A DNA stretch of 42,413 nucleotides, taken from positions 1-42,413 of the forward strand of contig CAMPGR010000017.1 of the NCBI GenBank assembly GCA_946885605.1, written 5' to 3'. Positions 1-6,590 of the stretch are shown here, piece by piece. This DNA comes from an uncultured Pseudomonadota bacterium (lineage in GTDB: Bacteria > Pseudomonadota > Gammaproteobacteria > Burkholderiales > SG8-41). Position 1 is the stretch's first letter. Each line of letters starts with the position of its first letter. The translations under genes were made by a program, and so were the position numbers. The notes under the pieces were generated by a model. The model was given only the letters and a program-made list of their open reading frames with translations. It had not been told where the DNA came from and did no database searches.

Positions 1-1161
1 GGATGGGCGTACGGAAGCCGGCTTCCGGTCACCTCTGCGGCGTTTCTCAACGGCATGTCGTCATCGGCGCTCGATTACGACTCGATCGGGCGCGGCGCCG
101 CCGTGCACATCAACATCGCGGTGCTGCCGGCCGCGCTGGCGATGGCCGAAAGATACCGCGCGCCGGGGAAGGATTTTCTCGCCGCGCTCGTGACCGGCGC
201 CGATATCATGTACCGTCTCGCCGCCGCGCTGAAGAAGCCCAACCGCGGATTCCACTACACGGCGGCGATCGGCGTGTTCGGCGCTGTGGCCGCAGCCGCG
301 AAACTCCTCGGCCTCGACGCGATGGCGACGCGTCACGCGCTCGGCATCGCCTTCATCCAGTCGTCCGGCACGCAGCAGGCCAATATCCAGCCCTCGCTCA
401 CCAAGCGCATGCTCTCCGCGTTTGCGGCACGCTCCGGCGTGTATGCGGCGCTGCTCGCCCAGCGCGGGATCAGCGCGCCGAGCGAAGTGTTCGAAGGGCG
501 CTGCGGCTTTTTCTCGCTCTACCAGGAAGGCGATGCGGCGAAGGCGCTTGCCGATATCGGGAAGCGGTTCCTGAACGTCAACGCGAGCATCAAGAAGTAT
601 CCGAGCTGCGGCTGCAATCACACTTCCATAGAAGCGACGTTGAAGCTCGTGCGGCAATACGATCTCGAGCCGGACGACGTGCAATCGATCGAAGCGACCA
701 TCACGCCGTACATCGAGCGCATCGTCGGCGGCAAGTACGACCCGAGCGGGGACGCGCAGGTCGCGGCGCAGTTCAATCTCCGCTATTCGATAGCCTGCGC
801 GCTGGTCCGCCGCCGGCTGGGGCTCGCCGAGATCCAGGAAGCCGCTGCTCGCGACCCCGCGATCGCCGCGCATATCGGAAAGATTTCGCTGAAGGTCGAT
901 CCGGAGCAGACCGGCAACCGCGGCCCGGTGGTGATCCGCATGCAGACGCGCAACCACGGGGAGATCTCGTGCCGCGTGGAAGACGTGGTCGGCGGCCCCG
1001 AAGCGCCCATCCCCGAATCAGAGATCGAAGAGAAATTCCGCGAGTGCTTCCGCCTTGGCGTGTGCCCGCTCAGCGACGCGCAGATCAGACAAATCAGTGA
1101 ACGCGTGCGCAACGTGGAAGGCGTGACCGACATGTCGGAATTCTTCCGCGGCATCTGTTGA
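1..1161 (+). CDS. MmgE/PrpD family protein (5' end off the window)
   Basis: The reading frame is open from the first base, so the gene starts upstream and 386 C-terminal residues are present. Families of this type include 2-methylcitrate dehydratase (PrpD), cis-aconitate decarboxylase and other dehydratase/isomerase-like enzymes acting on small polycarboxylic acids in the cytoplasm. Supporting features are the segment AAFLNGMSSSALDYD near the start of the visible part, which matches the conserved region where PrpD proteins read ALDYDD, the following alanine-rich helical domain, and the later KKYPSCGCNHTSIEA stretch typical of the second domain. The Bug receptor gene begins 37 bp downstream on the same strand. 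Pairing of MmgE/PrpD genes with orphan Bug receptors is common in Burkholderiales. The exact substrate cannot be read from the sequence. Confidence 0.88.
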   Translation, partial: GWAYGSRLPVTSAAFLNGMSSSALDYDSIGRGAAVHINIAVLPAALAMAERYRAPGKDFLAALVTGADIMYRLAAALKKPNRGFHYTAAIGVFGAVAAAAKLLGLDAMATRHALGIAFIQSSGTQQANIQPSLTKRMLSAFAARSGVYAALLAQRGISAPSEVFEGRCGFFSLYQEGDAAKALADIGKRFLNVNASIKKYPSCGCNHTSIEATLKLVRQYDLEPDDVQSIEATITPYIERIVGGKYDPSGDAQVAAQFNLRYSIACALVRRRLGLAEIQEAAARDPAIAAHIGKISLKVDPEQTGNRGPVVIRMQTRNHGEISCRVEDVVGGPEAPIPESEIEEKFRECFRLGVCPLSDAQIRQISERVRNVEGVTDMSEFFRGIC

Positions 1162-1198
1162 AGCTACGAGACCAACCACTGTACCGAGGAGGGGAATA

Positions 1199-2209
1199 AT
1201 GAAAGAGATCCTGAAGCGAGGTGCATTGCGCGCGGCGCTCGTCGTGCTGGCGTGTTCGCCGGTGATGGCCTATGCCCAGCAAAAGCCAGCCCAAAAGCAG
1301 GGCGACTATCCGGTCCGGCCGATCCGCGTTCTGGTCGGCAACGCGCCCGGCGGCGGCATCGACATCACGGCGCGCGCGGTGTCGCAAAAGCTCACCGAGC
1401 GCTTGGGACAGCAGGTCGTTGTCGATAACCGCCCCGGCGCGAGCGGCGTGATAGCGATGGACCTCACGGCGCGCGCAACGCCGGACGGCTATACGATGCT
1501 CGTCACCTCAGGCAGCCTCATCGCCAGCGCGATGGCGCGCAAGCACGTTAACTTCGACGTGCGTAAAGCCTATGCGCCGGTCACGCAGCTGACGTCGCTC
1601 TATTACCTGCTGCTCGTGAATGCGTCATTGCCCGCCAAATCGGTGAAGGAACTGCTCGCGATGGGCAAGAACAAGCCGGGGTCCCTCAACTATGGTTCGT
1701 CCGGTGTCGGCGGCGCAGGACATCTCGCGGGCGCGCTCTTCAGCCATCTCTCGGGCGTGCCCATGACGCACGTGCCCTACAAGGGCGGCGGACTGGTGCT
1801 TGCCGATCTAATCAGCGGCCAGATCCAGCTCGGATTCACCAGCACGATTTCCGGCATGCCGCATGTGCGAAGCGGCAGACTAAGGGCGCTCGCCGTTACG
1901 AACGATCGCCGGGCCAAGGCTTTTCCCGATCTGCCGACGATCGCGGAAGCCGGCGTACCGGGCTTCGAGCTGATCAACTGGTATGGGCTCTTCGCGCCGG
2001 CTGGCACGCCTCCCGCTATCGTCAAGATGGTGCACGGCTACGTGACCCAGGATCTGAGCAGCGCGGAAGTCCAGGCCATGTTCGCAAAAGACGGCGCCGA
2101 CGCGGTGCCGTCCAAATCCCCGGACGAATTCAGCACGGTGCTCGCGAAGGAAGTCGATCTCTGGAACAAATTCGTGAAGCTGCCCGGCTTCGCTGAAGGG
2201 CTGAAGTAA
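1199..2209 (+). CDS. Bug/TctC-family tripartite tricarboxylate transporter substrate-binding protein
   Basis: A 336-residue periplasmic receptor of the Bug family, which binds small carboxylates or related compounds. A strong ribosome binding site (GAGGAGGGG, 1186-1194) precedes the ATG. The N-terminus is basic and then hydrophobic, ending near AYAQQ, a clear Sec signal peptide. The mature part opens with YPVRPIRVLVGNAPGGGIDITAR, the usual Bug signature, and carries VPYKGGG and the late WYGLFAPAGTP segment. No TctA or TctB membrane genes are present, so it is an orphan receptor, as are most Bug proteins in this group of bacteria. The close spacing to the MmgE/PrpD gene suggests co-transcription. 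The ligand is unknown. Confidence 0.93.
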   Translation: MKEILKRGALRAALVVLACSPVMAYAQQKPAQKQGDYPVRPIRVLVGNAPGGGIDITARAVSQKLTERLGQQVVVDNRPGASGVIAMDLTARATPDGYTMLVTSGSLIASAMARKHVNFDVRKAYAPVTQLTSLYYLLLVNASLPAKSVKELLAMGKNKPGSLNYGSSGVGGAGHLAGALFSHLSGVPMTHVPYKGGGLVLADLISGQIQLGFTSTISGMPHVRSGRLRALAVTNDRRAKAFPDLPTIAEAGVPGFELINWYGLFAPAGTPPAIVKMVHGYVTQDLSSAEVQAMFAKDGADAVPSKSPDEFSTVLAKEVDLWNKFVKLPGFAEGLK

Positions 2210-2284
2210 GCGGCTTTACCTGCACGTCATATCCCTCCAAGCACTGTCAGGGAATTCCCGACATGCAGCGCTAACATTTTTGCA

Positions 2285-2335
2285 TTAGACTGCGCCCATA
2301 TCGGCTCAAGGGGGAGGGCCAATGGGCCAGTCTAA
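2285..2335. repeat. 12-bp imperfect inverted repeat in the gap before the cassette-like region
   Basis: TTAGACTG (2285-2292) and GCCC (2294-2297) are matched by GGGC (2324-2327) and CAGTCTAA (2328-2335), giving 12 paired bases per arm with one bulged C and a 26-base loop. It lies in the 258-base gap between the Bug gene and the lipoprotein gene, where I see no coding region. There is no T-run after it, so it is not an obvious intrinsic terminator. A second small palindrome, GGGAATTCCC, lies near 2251-2260. The role is unknown; it may mark the left edge of the accessory region. Confidence 0.45.
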
Positions 2336-2467
2336 CGTCTTCGACCGACACGAGAACAAAGAGAAGGCGCGCACCGAAGCGCCCCGCATCAAACCTCGAC
2401 TCTTCAAACTCTTTGCACAGGGCTATACCAGCCCGTGTACGCAATCGGCCCGCCGTCAGGCTGCTAT

Positions 2468-3019
2468 ATGCGAGCCACGCACGCGATAGTTCTCGCAAGT
2501 GCGCTGGTATTGGCATCCTGCGGCGTTTCGCTTCCGCAACGCCCTCCAGGCGAATTGTTCCGCGGTGTTACAGCCCCGCCACCTGGGGATGCCCGTGTTT
2601 ACATCTTTCGTCCTGGATTCTCTCGAATGTCGCAATCTGACATTCCCACCCTGCTCATTGACGGAAGGGAGGTCGTCCGACTCTCCGTTGAAAGCTACAC
2701 GGATGTGACCGTGAAGCCCGGAAGTTATCTAGTCTCTCTAAGACCAAATGCTTTCGAATCTCGAGTTTGGACTGGAGACTGGCGCTTTAAGGCTGAGGAA
2801 GGACAAGTTTACTTTCTCGCGGTTTGGAACGACACCGAGCCGTATAGCTCTTTTACCCTTGCACCAATGCCGGGGGGATTGTTCCTACCTTTGGCAACAA
2901 CCGAAGAACGAAACACGTCGCTTCGATTCGAGTTGGTCTCGAAGGACGAAGCATTGCCGGTAATTTCAAAGCAAACGTATGTACCGCCAAGTCTCAGTTC
3001 ATTCGTGCCCGCACCCTAA
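2468..3019 (+). CDS. DUF2846-like lipoprotein
   Basis: A 183-residue predicted lipoprotein. From the ATG at 2468 the protein begins MRATHAIVLASALVLASCG, a short signal peptide ending in a lipobox (L-A-S-C), so the mature protein would be lipid-anchored at the cell envelope. The body has the pattern DARVYIFRPGF, then LLIDGREVVRL, then VKPGSYLV and later GQVYFLAVW, which resembles the beta-rich DUF2846 domain found in proteobacterial lipoproteins of unknown function. An upstream in-frame ATG at 2435 would bury the signal peptide, so 2468 is preferred. The stop codon lies inside the first base block of an attC-like repeat (3014-3079). Base composition is clearly less GC-rich than the catabolic genes around it, which suggests transfer. 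Confidence 0.75.
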   Translation: MRATHAIVLASALVLASCGVSLPQRPPGELFRGVTAPPPGDARVYIFRPGFSRMSQSDIPTLLIDGREVVRLSVESYTDVTVKPGSYLVSLRPNAFESRVWTGDWRFKAEEGQVYFLAVWNDTEPYSSFTLAPMPGGLFLPLATTEERNTSLRFELVSKDEALPVISKQTYVPPSLSSFVPAP

Positions 3020-3079
3020 CCGCCGCGTCGAGAACGACGCTCGGCCTTTGTGCGCGTCTCTCACGCGGACACGTTAACG
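3014..3079 (+). repeat. attC-like recombination site 1 (after the lipoprotein gene)
   Basis: A 66-base imperfect inverted repeat. The left end reads CCCTAACCG-CCGCGTCGAG; the reverse complement of the right end reads CGTTAACGTGTCCGCGTGAG. The outer blocks, CCCTAAC (3014-3020) and GTTAACG (3073-3079), resemble the R'' (RYYYAAC) and R' (GTTRRRY) boxes of integron attC sites, though neither is a perfect match. The stop codon of the lipoprotein gene falls in the left box and the next gene starts 16 bp after the right one, as in a gene cassette. The right 25 bases are shared with site 3 (CGCGTCTC...CGGACACGTTA) and more loosely with site 2. Confidence 0.55.
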
Positions 3080-3094
3080 ACTCTGGAGCTAGCC

Positions 3095-3729
3095 GTGGAA
3101 CTCGATGATCATGGCCAAACCATCATCCGCACGTACAACGCGGCTCGTTTGAACGACCGCATGATTGACGAATTGATCGGCCTTTGCAGGGGAGTCTCTT
3201 CGACGGCGCTGTGTCCGAAGCGGAGGCCAACGCCGTGCTCAGTTGGCTTGAAGCTAATCGAGAGATTGCAAATCATTGGCCGGCGAACGTCCTTTATGCA
3301 CGCATCTCGAAGTTGATGTCGGACGATCACCTGGACTCGAAGGAGCAGCGAGAGCTGATCGATACCTTAATGGAGATTACCGGTGCTCCGACACACAGCG
3401 TCGCCGTCAAGAGCGGCAGCACGCCTTTGCCCCTGTGTAGGCCGTTGCCCGTTGTGACGTTTCCAGGAAAGGTCTTTTGCTTCACTGGCAAGTTCGTTTC
3501 CGGGACTCGCGACTGTGTCCAGAGCACCGTGGTGGCACTCGGGGCAGAGGTGAAATCGTCGCCGACGAACAAGACAAATTACCTGGTGATCGGATCGATA
3601 GGAAGCACCGACTGGATTCACTCAACACATGGGCGAAAGATCGAGAAGGCAGTCCGCCTTCGGGACGAGGGCAAACCGATACACATCGTTGCGGAGGAGC
3701 ACTGGGCGAGGTGTATCGGTATCGCCTGA
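3095..3729 (+). pseudogene. BRCT-domain protein, interrupted by a one-base frameshift
   Basis: Two frames together make one recognisable protein. The first part, from a GTG at 3095 with GGAG 7 bases upstream, reads ...IIRTYNAARLNDRMIDELIGLCRG. The second part, from about 3190, reads GSLFDGAVSEAEANAVLSWLEAN and continues to 3729. The two join smoothly if one G is restored in the four-G run at 3189-3192. The C-terminal half is a BRCT domain: VTFPGKVFCFTGKF, then VQSTVVALGAEVKSSPTNKTNYLVIGS, then EEHWARCIG. It resembles the BRCT domain of NAD-dependent DNA ligase and stand-alone bacterial BRCT proteins. BRCT domains bind DNA ends or partner proteins. The middle region (about 60 residues) looks like the helical N-terminal part of that stand-alone family. 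It is either a decayed gene or a sequencing slip in a homopolymer. Confidence 0.75.
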
Positions 3730-3787
3730 CGAACCGGTGCAGCGAAAGGCGGCGTGCGAAGCGCGTCGCTGATCCGGAACGTTGGGC
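3724..3787 (+). repeat. attC-like recombination site 2 (after the BRCT gene)
   Basis: A 64-base imperfect inverted repeat. The left end reads GCCTGAC-GAACCGG-TGCAGCG and the reverse complement of the right end reads GCCCAAC-GTTCCGG-ATCAGCG. The right box GTTGGGC (3781-3787) fits the attC R' consensus GTTRRRY exactly; the left box GCCTGAC (3724-3730) is one base from RYYYAAC. The TGA stop of the BRCT gene lies inside the left box, and the ATG of the next gene follows the right box by 3 bases. This is the best of the three sites and the layout is that of a gene cassette. Confidence 0.6.
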
Positions 3788-3790
3788 GTC

Positions 3791-4417
3791 ATGGCAGTCG
3801 TGAACGCAGACCAAAAAGCCAACATTGAAGAGGCGGTCCAGGTGCTGTGTGAGTCTCTATTCTCAGCCTGGAGCTACTTCCATCTGCTGCGCGGCTTAAA
3901 CGAAGGTGCACGGGGCAATCCCGAAGTAGTTGAGCAGTTCAGTTGGGTATTTGAACAGATATGGCGAGCTGTATTCGACGGTTTCTTCGGGAGGGTTGGA
4001 ACGCTAATCGATGCGACAAGAAGTACTTACTCCTTGCCCAATTTGCTGACGCTGATCAGGAGGTACGGCGATGCCGATCTGAAACAACTACTTCCTGAAG
4101 TTGAAGCATGTTTCGCGGAGAAAGACAGTGCAATCGCTAAAATTAGGAAGTGGCGGCATGAAGCCGTAGCCCACCGATCTACTGCAAGAGATGAAGACTT
4201 CTATGTCACCAACAAAATGAGCTTGCCTGACCTTGAAGGTGCCTTAAGACAGCTTGAAGATGCCCTCAACCACCTTTCATGGCATGTCCTCTCTACTCAC
4301 AATGACACGCGCAGCGGCAGCGAAGGTTTAATCGATGAAGGGAAGCGACTGTTTGCGTCGTTGAGTAAAGGACTTAATAGTCGACATGCGGAGAATCCAA
4401 AGGTTCGAGACAGATGA
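3791..4417 (+). CDS. AbiU2/HEPN-like protein
   Basis: A 208-residue, largely helical soluble protein. It contains IRKWRHEAVAHRS, in which R122 and H128 form an R-x5-H motif of the kind found in HEPN ribonuclease domains. The flanking segments (FFGRVGTLIDATRSTYSLPNLLTLI and KMSLPDLEGALRQLEDALNHLSW) recall the AbiU2 group of HEPN-like proteins, members of which are linked to abortive phage infection. A TTG at 3782 is in frame but lies within the attC-like box, so the ATG at 3791 is preferred. No obvious antitoxin gene is adjacent. The base composition is AT-richer than the flanking genes. Family assignment rests on motif reading only; enzyme activity is inferred and could be absent. Confidence 0.65.
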   Translation: MAVVNADQKANIEEAVQVLCESLFSAWSYFHLLRGLNEGARGNPEVVEQFSWVFEQIWRAVFDGFFGRVGTLIDATRSTYSLPNLLTLIRRYGDADLKQLLPEVEACFAEKDSAIAKIRKWRHEAVAHRSTARDEDFYVTNKMSLPDLEGALRQLEDALNHLSWHVLSTHNDTRSGSEGLIDEGKRLFASLSKGLNSRHAENPKVRDR

Positions 4418-4419
4418 CA

Positions 4420-4532
4420 CCCAAACCACGCGATCGACGCGGACGCTTTCTCACCGCGGCTATTGCTGCTCACGCTGACGCATCGAGAGCGGCGCTCCGC
4501 GTTCGAACGCGTCTCATACGGACACGTTATGC
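4420..4532 (+). repeat. attC-like recombination site 3 (after the AbiU2-like gene)
   Basis: A 113-base segment that begins 2 bases after the AbiU2-like stop codon. Its right end (CGCGTCTCATACGGACACG then GTTATGC, 4526-4532) is nearly identical to the right end of site 1 and related to that of site 2. The left box CCCAAAC (4420-4426) and the following CACGCGATCGACGCG pair imperfectly with the reverse complement of the right end. A longer central part is GC-rich with internal short palindromes. Sites of 57 to about 140 bases are normal for attC. The boxes are degenerate, so this is the weakest of the three when taken alone; the shared right end is the main support. Confidence 0.5.
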
Positions 4533-4568
4533 GGCCTAAAGTGAAAGTGTTGCCGCCATGATTACAAA

Positions 4569-4907
4569 ATGGCCCAGAGGATCAGCGACGCCTTCTTCGG
4601 CAATTGCGGCAATGTCGCTTACTTTCTCAAGACTGACCGCGCCGAGGATAAGGAGGAGTTCACCAAGCCGAAGCCCGGGCAGGTCGTGTCGGACGCCACC
4701 GACGGCATCGTGCATGAGCCGACCTGGATCAAGGCCGATCTAACATATGAAGGTCTGAGACAAATCATTTTCGAACCTCGCAACCGCGTGTTCATCGGAG
4801 CGGAGCCGGACATTGAGCGCCGGGTTCGCGAAAACAAGACACGCTATATCGAGTCCCTTCACATCACATGCATTGACGGGTACAGGCCGGACCAGCATTC
4901 CGACTGA
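4569..4907 (+). pseudogene. Fragment of a TrlF-like PHP/ATPase protein
   Basis: A 112-codon open frame whose central part reads EPTWIKADLTYEGLRQIIFEP, then NRVFIGAEP, then ENKTRYIESLHITCIDGY. This matches my recollection of the linker between the N-terminal PHP-type phosphoesterase domain and the AAA-like ATPase domain of the large TrlF-type proteins, where the text continues into WF and a Walker A loop. Here both the PHP domain and the ATPase are missing, so the piece is a remnant cut at both ends. It lies just after attC-like site 3 and stops where the reversed DapA-family pseudogene begins, so its right edge marks a rearrangement point. Alternative: a small cassette protein that resembles the linker by chance. 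Confidence 0.5.
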
Positions 4908-4918
4908 CTTGAACGTCA

Positions 4919-5799
4919 CTAACCCTTCGGCCGGAACTCTTGTGGCGCCGGTGATGATTCCACCGAACGTTGCGCGCTTCGATTCGGGCAGGGCGCCCGC
5001 CTCAACGGCGCGCCGCAGTTCGCCCGCCTCTTCGAGCGCGTGGCGGGTATCCCAGTCGTTTGCTTCGAGCGCTGCAAAAAAGCGGTTACAGAGGTTGGGC
5101 GCGACCGGCCCGCACGAAGAGAACGAGCCGCACGCGCCGAGCGGGTACGAGGCGAGCAGCTGTTCCAGCCCCATGATGGTCGAGAATTCGGGCCGCATGT
5201 TGAGGGCGACGCGCGCAATCTCCATGAACTTCTCGCTGTGGAAGCTCGCGTCCTTCATGCCGATGTAGTTGGGCAGCGCTCGATCAGGCGCGCCGTAAGC
5301 TCGCTCGTGAATTCGACGCCATCACCGTTACGCCACGGCGAGTTGTACGTGAGCACCGGCAGATCCGTATGCGTGCCGATGCGCACGATGGAATGGAAGA
5401 TTTCTTCCTGTGTCGGCCGGCGGCAGTAGGGCGAGATGGTGAGGAGCATGTCCGCGCCGGCTTTCTGCGCGTGGCGCGCGAGGTCGAGCGAATCCTTTCC
5501 GAGAGGCTCCCCACGAAAATCGATACCGGCACGCGTTTCGCCACCGTTTTGATCAGCACCTCGGCGCCGCGCTTGCGTTCAGCCATCGTGAGGTTGGGCG
5601 ACTCGGCCTTGTGGTGGGGCCACGCGATGGCCGGCGCACCGTTGCGCACGTGAAACTCCACCATTTTCGCCAAGCCGTCGTAATCGACGCTGAAATCGTC
5701 GTGCAGCGGCGTCACAGGTGCCTGCATAACGCCTTTGAGGACGAAAGGCCGTGTCTGCTTCGGGCGGGCGACGGGGGTTGGCTCCAATACCGTTGACAT
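4919..5799 (-). pseudogene. DapA (dihydrodipicolinate synthase/N-acetylneuraminate lyase) family gene, two frameshifts
   Basis: Reading from the ATG at 5799 (AAAGGAAA upstream) gives MSTVLEPTPVARPKQTRPF and then GVMQAPVTPLHDDFSVDYDGL, the usual start of the class I aldolase family. The frame is lost near 5494, where one G is missing in an AGG(G)A run; the next frame continues DSLDLARHAQKAGADMLLTISPY. It is lost again near 5272, where one C is missing (GAGCGC then TGCCC); the next frame continues LPNYIGMKDASFHSEKF. The restored protein has the family's tyrosine (LTYNSPW) and Schiff-base lysine (GMKDAS). The expected last 20-30 residues cannot be recognised, and the frame runs into antisense of the TrlF-like fragment. 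It is divergent to a broken LysR gene, a common regulator-aldolase arrangement. Substrate unknown. Confidence 0.8.
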
Positions 5800-5933
5800 A
5801 AAGGGTTTCCTTTCGCGAAGGACTGCACGTTGTCGGCGAAACAAGCTTAACGGCTTGTGCTGGCTACCAATTTTACGGTCTACTTCTGGCGCAATGCGCG
5901 AGCCAGGCCTAGAATCAGTGGTAAGAGAGACTT

Positions 5934-5939
5934 TATAAT
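5934..5939 (+). promoter_or_regulatory. Possible -10 box of the broken LysR gene
   Basis: A perfect TATAAT lies 13 bases before the ATG at 5953, in the 153-base gap between the divergent DapA-family and LysR remnants. No good -35 box is seen 16-18 bases upstream. A LysR-type regulator would be expected to bind in this gap, but I could not pick out a convincing T-N11-A operator. Confidence 0.3.
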
Positions 5940-5952
5940 CGCGGGCCGCGGC

Positions 5953-6263
5953 ATGGATCGGCTGCCTGGTGTTTTTGCGCGTGGTCGAGCACGGCACTGA
6001 TGATCGAAGCGGCGCGGGCGGGCTATGGCTTGATCCAGGTGCCCGACTGTTATGCCCATCCGTATATCGAGCGCGGAGAGCTGGTCGAAACGTTGCGGGA
6101 TTACAAGGCCGGGGGATACGAAATTTCCGCCGTCTACCTGCAACGGCAACGCCTCGCGCCGAGATTACGGGTGTTCATGAACTTTCTCGTTCGCCTGTTC
6201 AATCCACCGCCATGGAGCGCTCAGGCCACCGGCGCGTTATCGGGCAGCGTTTCGACGCTTTAA
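5953..6263 (+). pseudogene. LysR-type transcriptional regulator, internally deleted remnant
   Basis: The ATG at 5953 starts MDRLPG, and a one- or two-base shift then gives FLRVVEHGT, together matching the first 15-18 residues of LysR regulators just before the helix-turn-helix. The sequence then jumps directly to MIEAARAGYGLIQVPDCYAHPYIERGELVETL...FMNFLVRLF (6000-6263), which is the last 80 or so residues of the LysR effector-binding domain. About 200 codons, including most of the DNA-binding domain, are missing. The remnant is divergent to the DapA-family pseudogene, so the two were probably a regulator and its target and have decayed together. It cannot work as a repressor or activator. Confidence 0.8.
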
Positions 6264-6275
6264 CTTGCAAGCCCG

Positions 6276-6500
6276 ATGCTATACTCTTGTAATTCGGAAA
6301 GAACCCGCGACTTGAGCTTGAGCAAGGACCCTTCCAAAATCAAGCGGTGCCCGGAGTGCCGGCGGCTCGTCGAAGCGTCGACGATGCGTCCTCTGTCCCG
6401 CACGCGCTTCGGAGGCGGCGTGCGCTACGCCTGTCCCGATTGCTACAAGCGGGTCATGGCACTGAGGAAAGCGGTCGCCAGCGCACGCACGACCAAGTAA
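6276..6500 (+). CDS. Small zinc-ribbon-like protein, unknown function
   Basis: A 74-codon frame with a CPEC...CPDC pair of cysteine motifs (KRCPECRRLV and RYACPDCYKRV), 27 residues apart, which should bind one zinc ion. The rest is basic (many K and R), so a nucleic-acid or protein-binding role is possible but not shown. The start is uncertain: the ATG at 6276 has no clear ribosome binding site and overlaps a TATACT at 6281-6286 that might be a promoter -10 box. A TTG at 6312, with GGAAAG about 10 bases upstream, would give a 62-residue protein beginning just ahead of the zinc-ribbon part. It precedes the phosphoketolase gene by 90 bases. I do not recognise a named family. Confidence 0.55.
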   Translation: MLYSCNSERTRDLSLSKDPSKIKRCPECRRLVEASTMRPLSRTRFGGGVRYACPDCYKRVMALRKAVASARTTK

Positions 6501-6590
6501 TCCGCTTCGCTCCGGTAGCCCGCAACCAGGAACGGGCGCAGCGGCGCCTTGACTAAGCCCTATTGGCTTCTCCAGTCAGGGGGACTCCTC

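Noticed and set aside
61..957. Long open frames on the strand opposite to the MmgE/PrpD gene, and similar antisense frames over xfp, zwf, opgG, opgH, GH1, GH144 and others
   Set aside because: They mirror GC-rich coding sequence, have arginine/histidine/alanine-rich translations with no family features, and lack ribosome binding sites.
2285..2335. Inverted repeat considered as a fourth attC site
   Set aside because: The boxes have reversed polarity (TTAGAC on the left, GTCTAA on the right) compared with RYYYAAC...GTTRRRY, and no GTT is present between it and the lipoprotein gene.
6549..6590. TTG start of phosphoketolase at 6549
   Set aside because: The ATG at 6591 has a strong AGGGGGA at proper distance and gives the normal family length.
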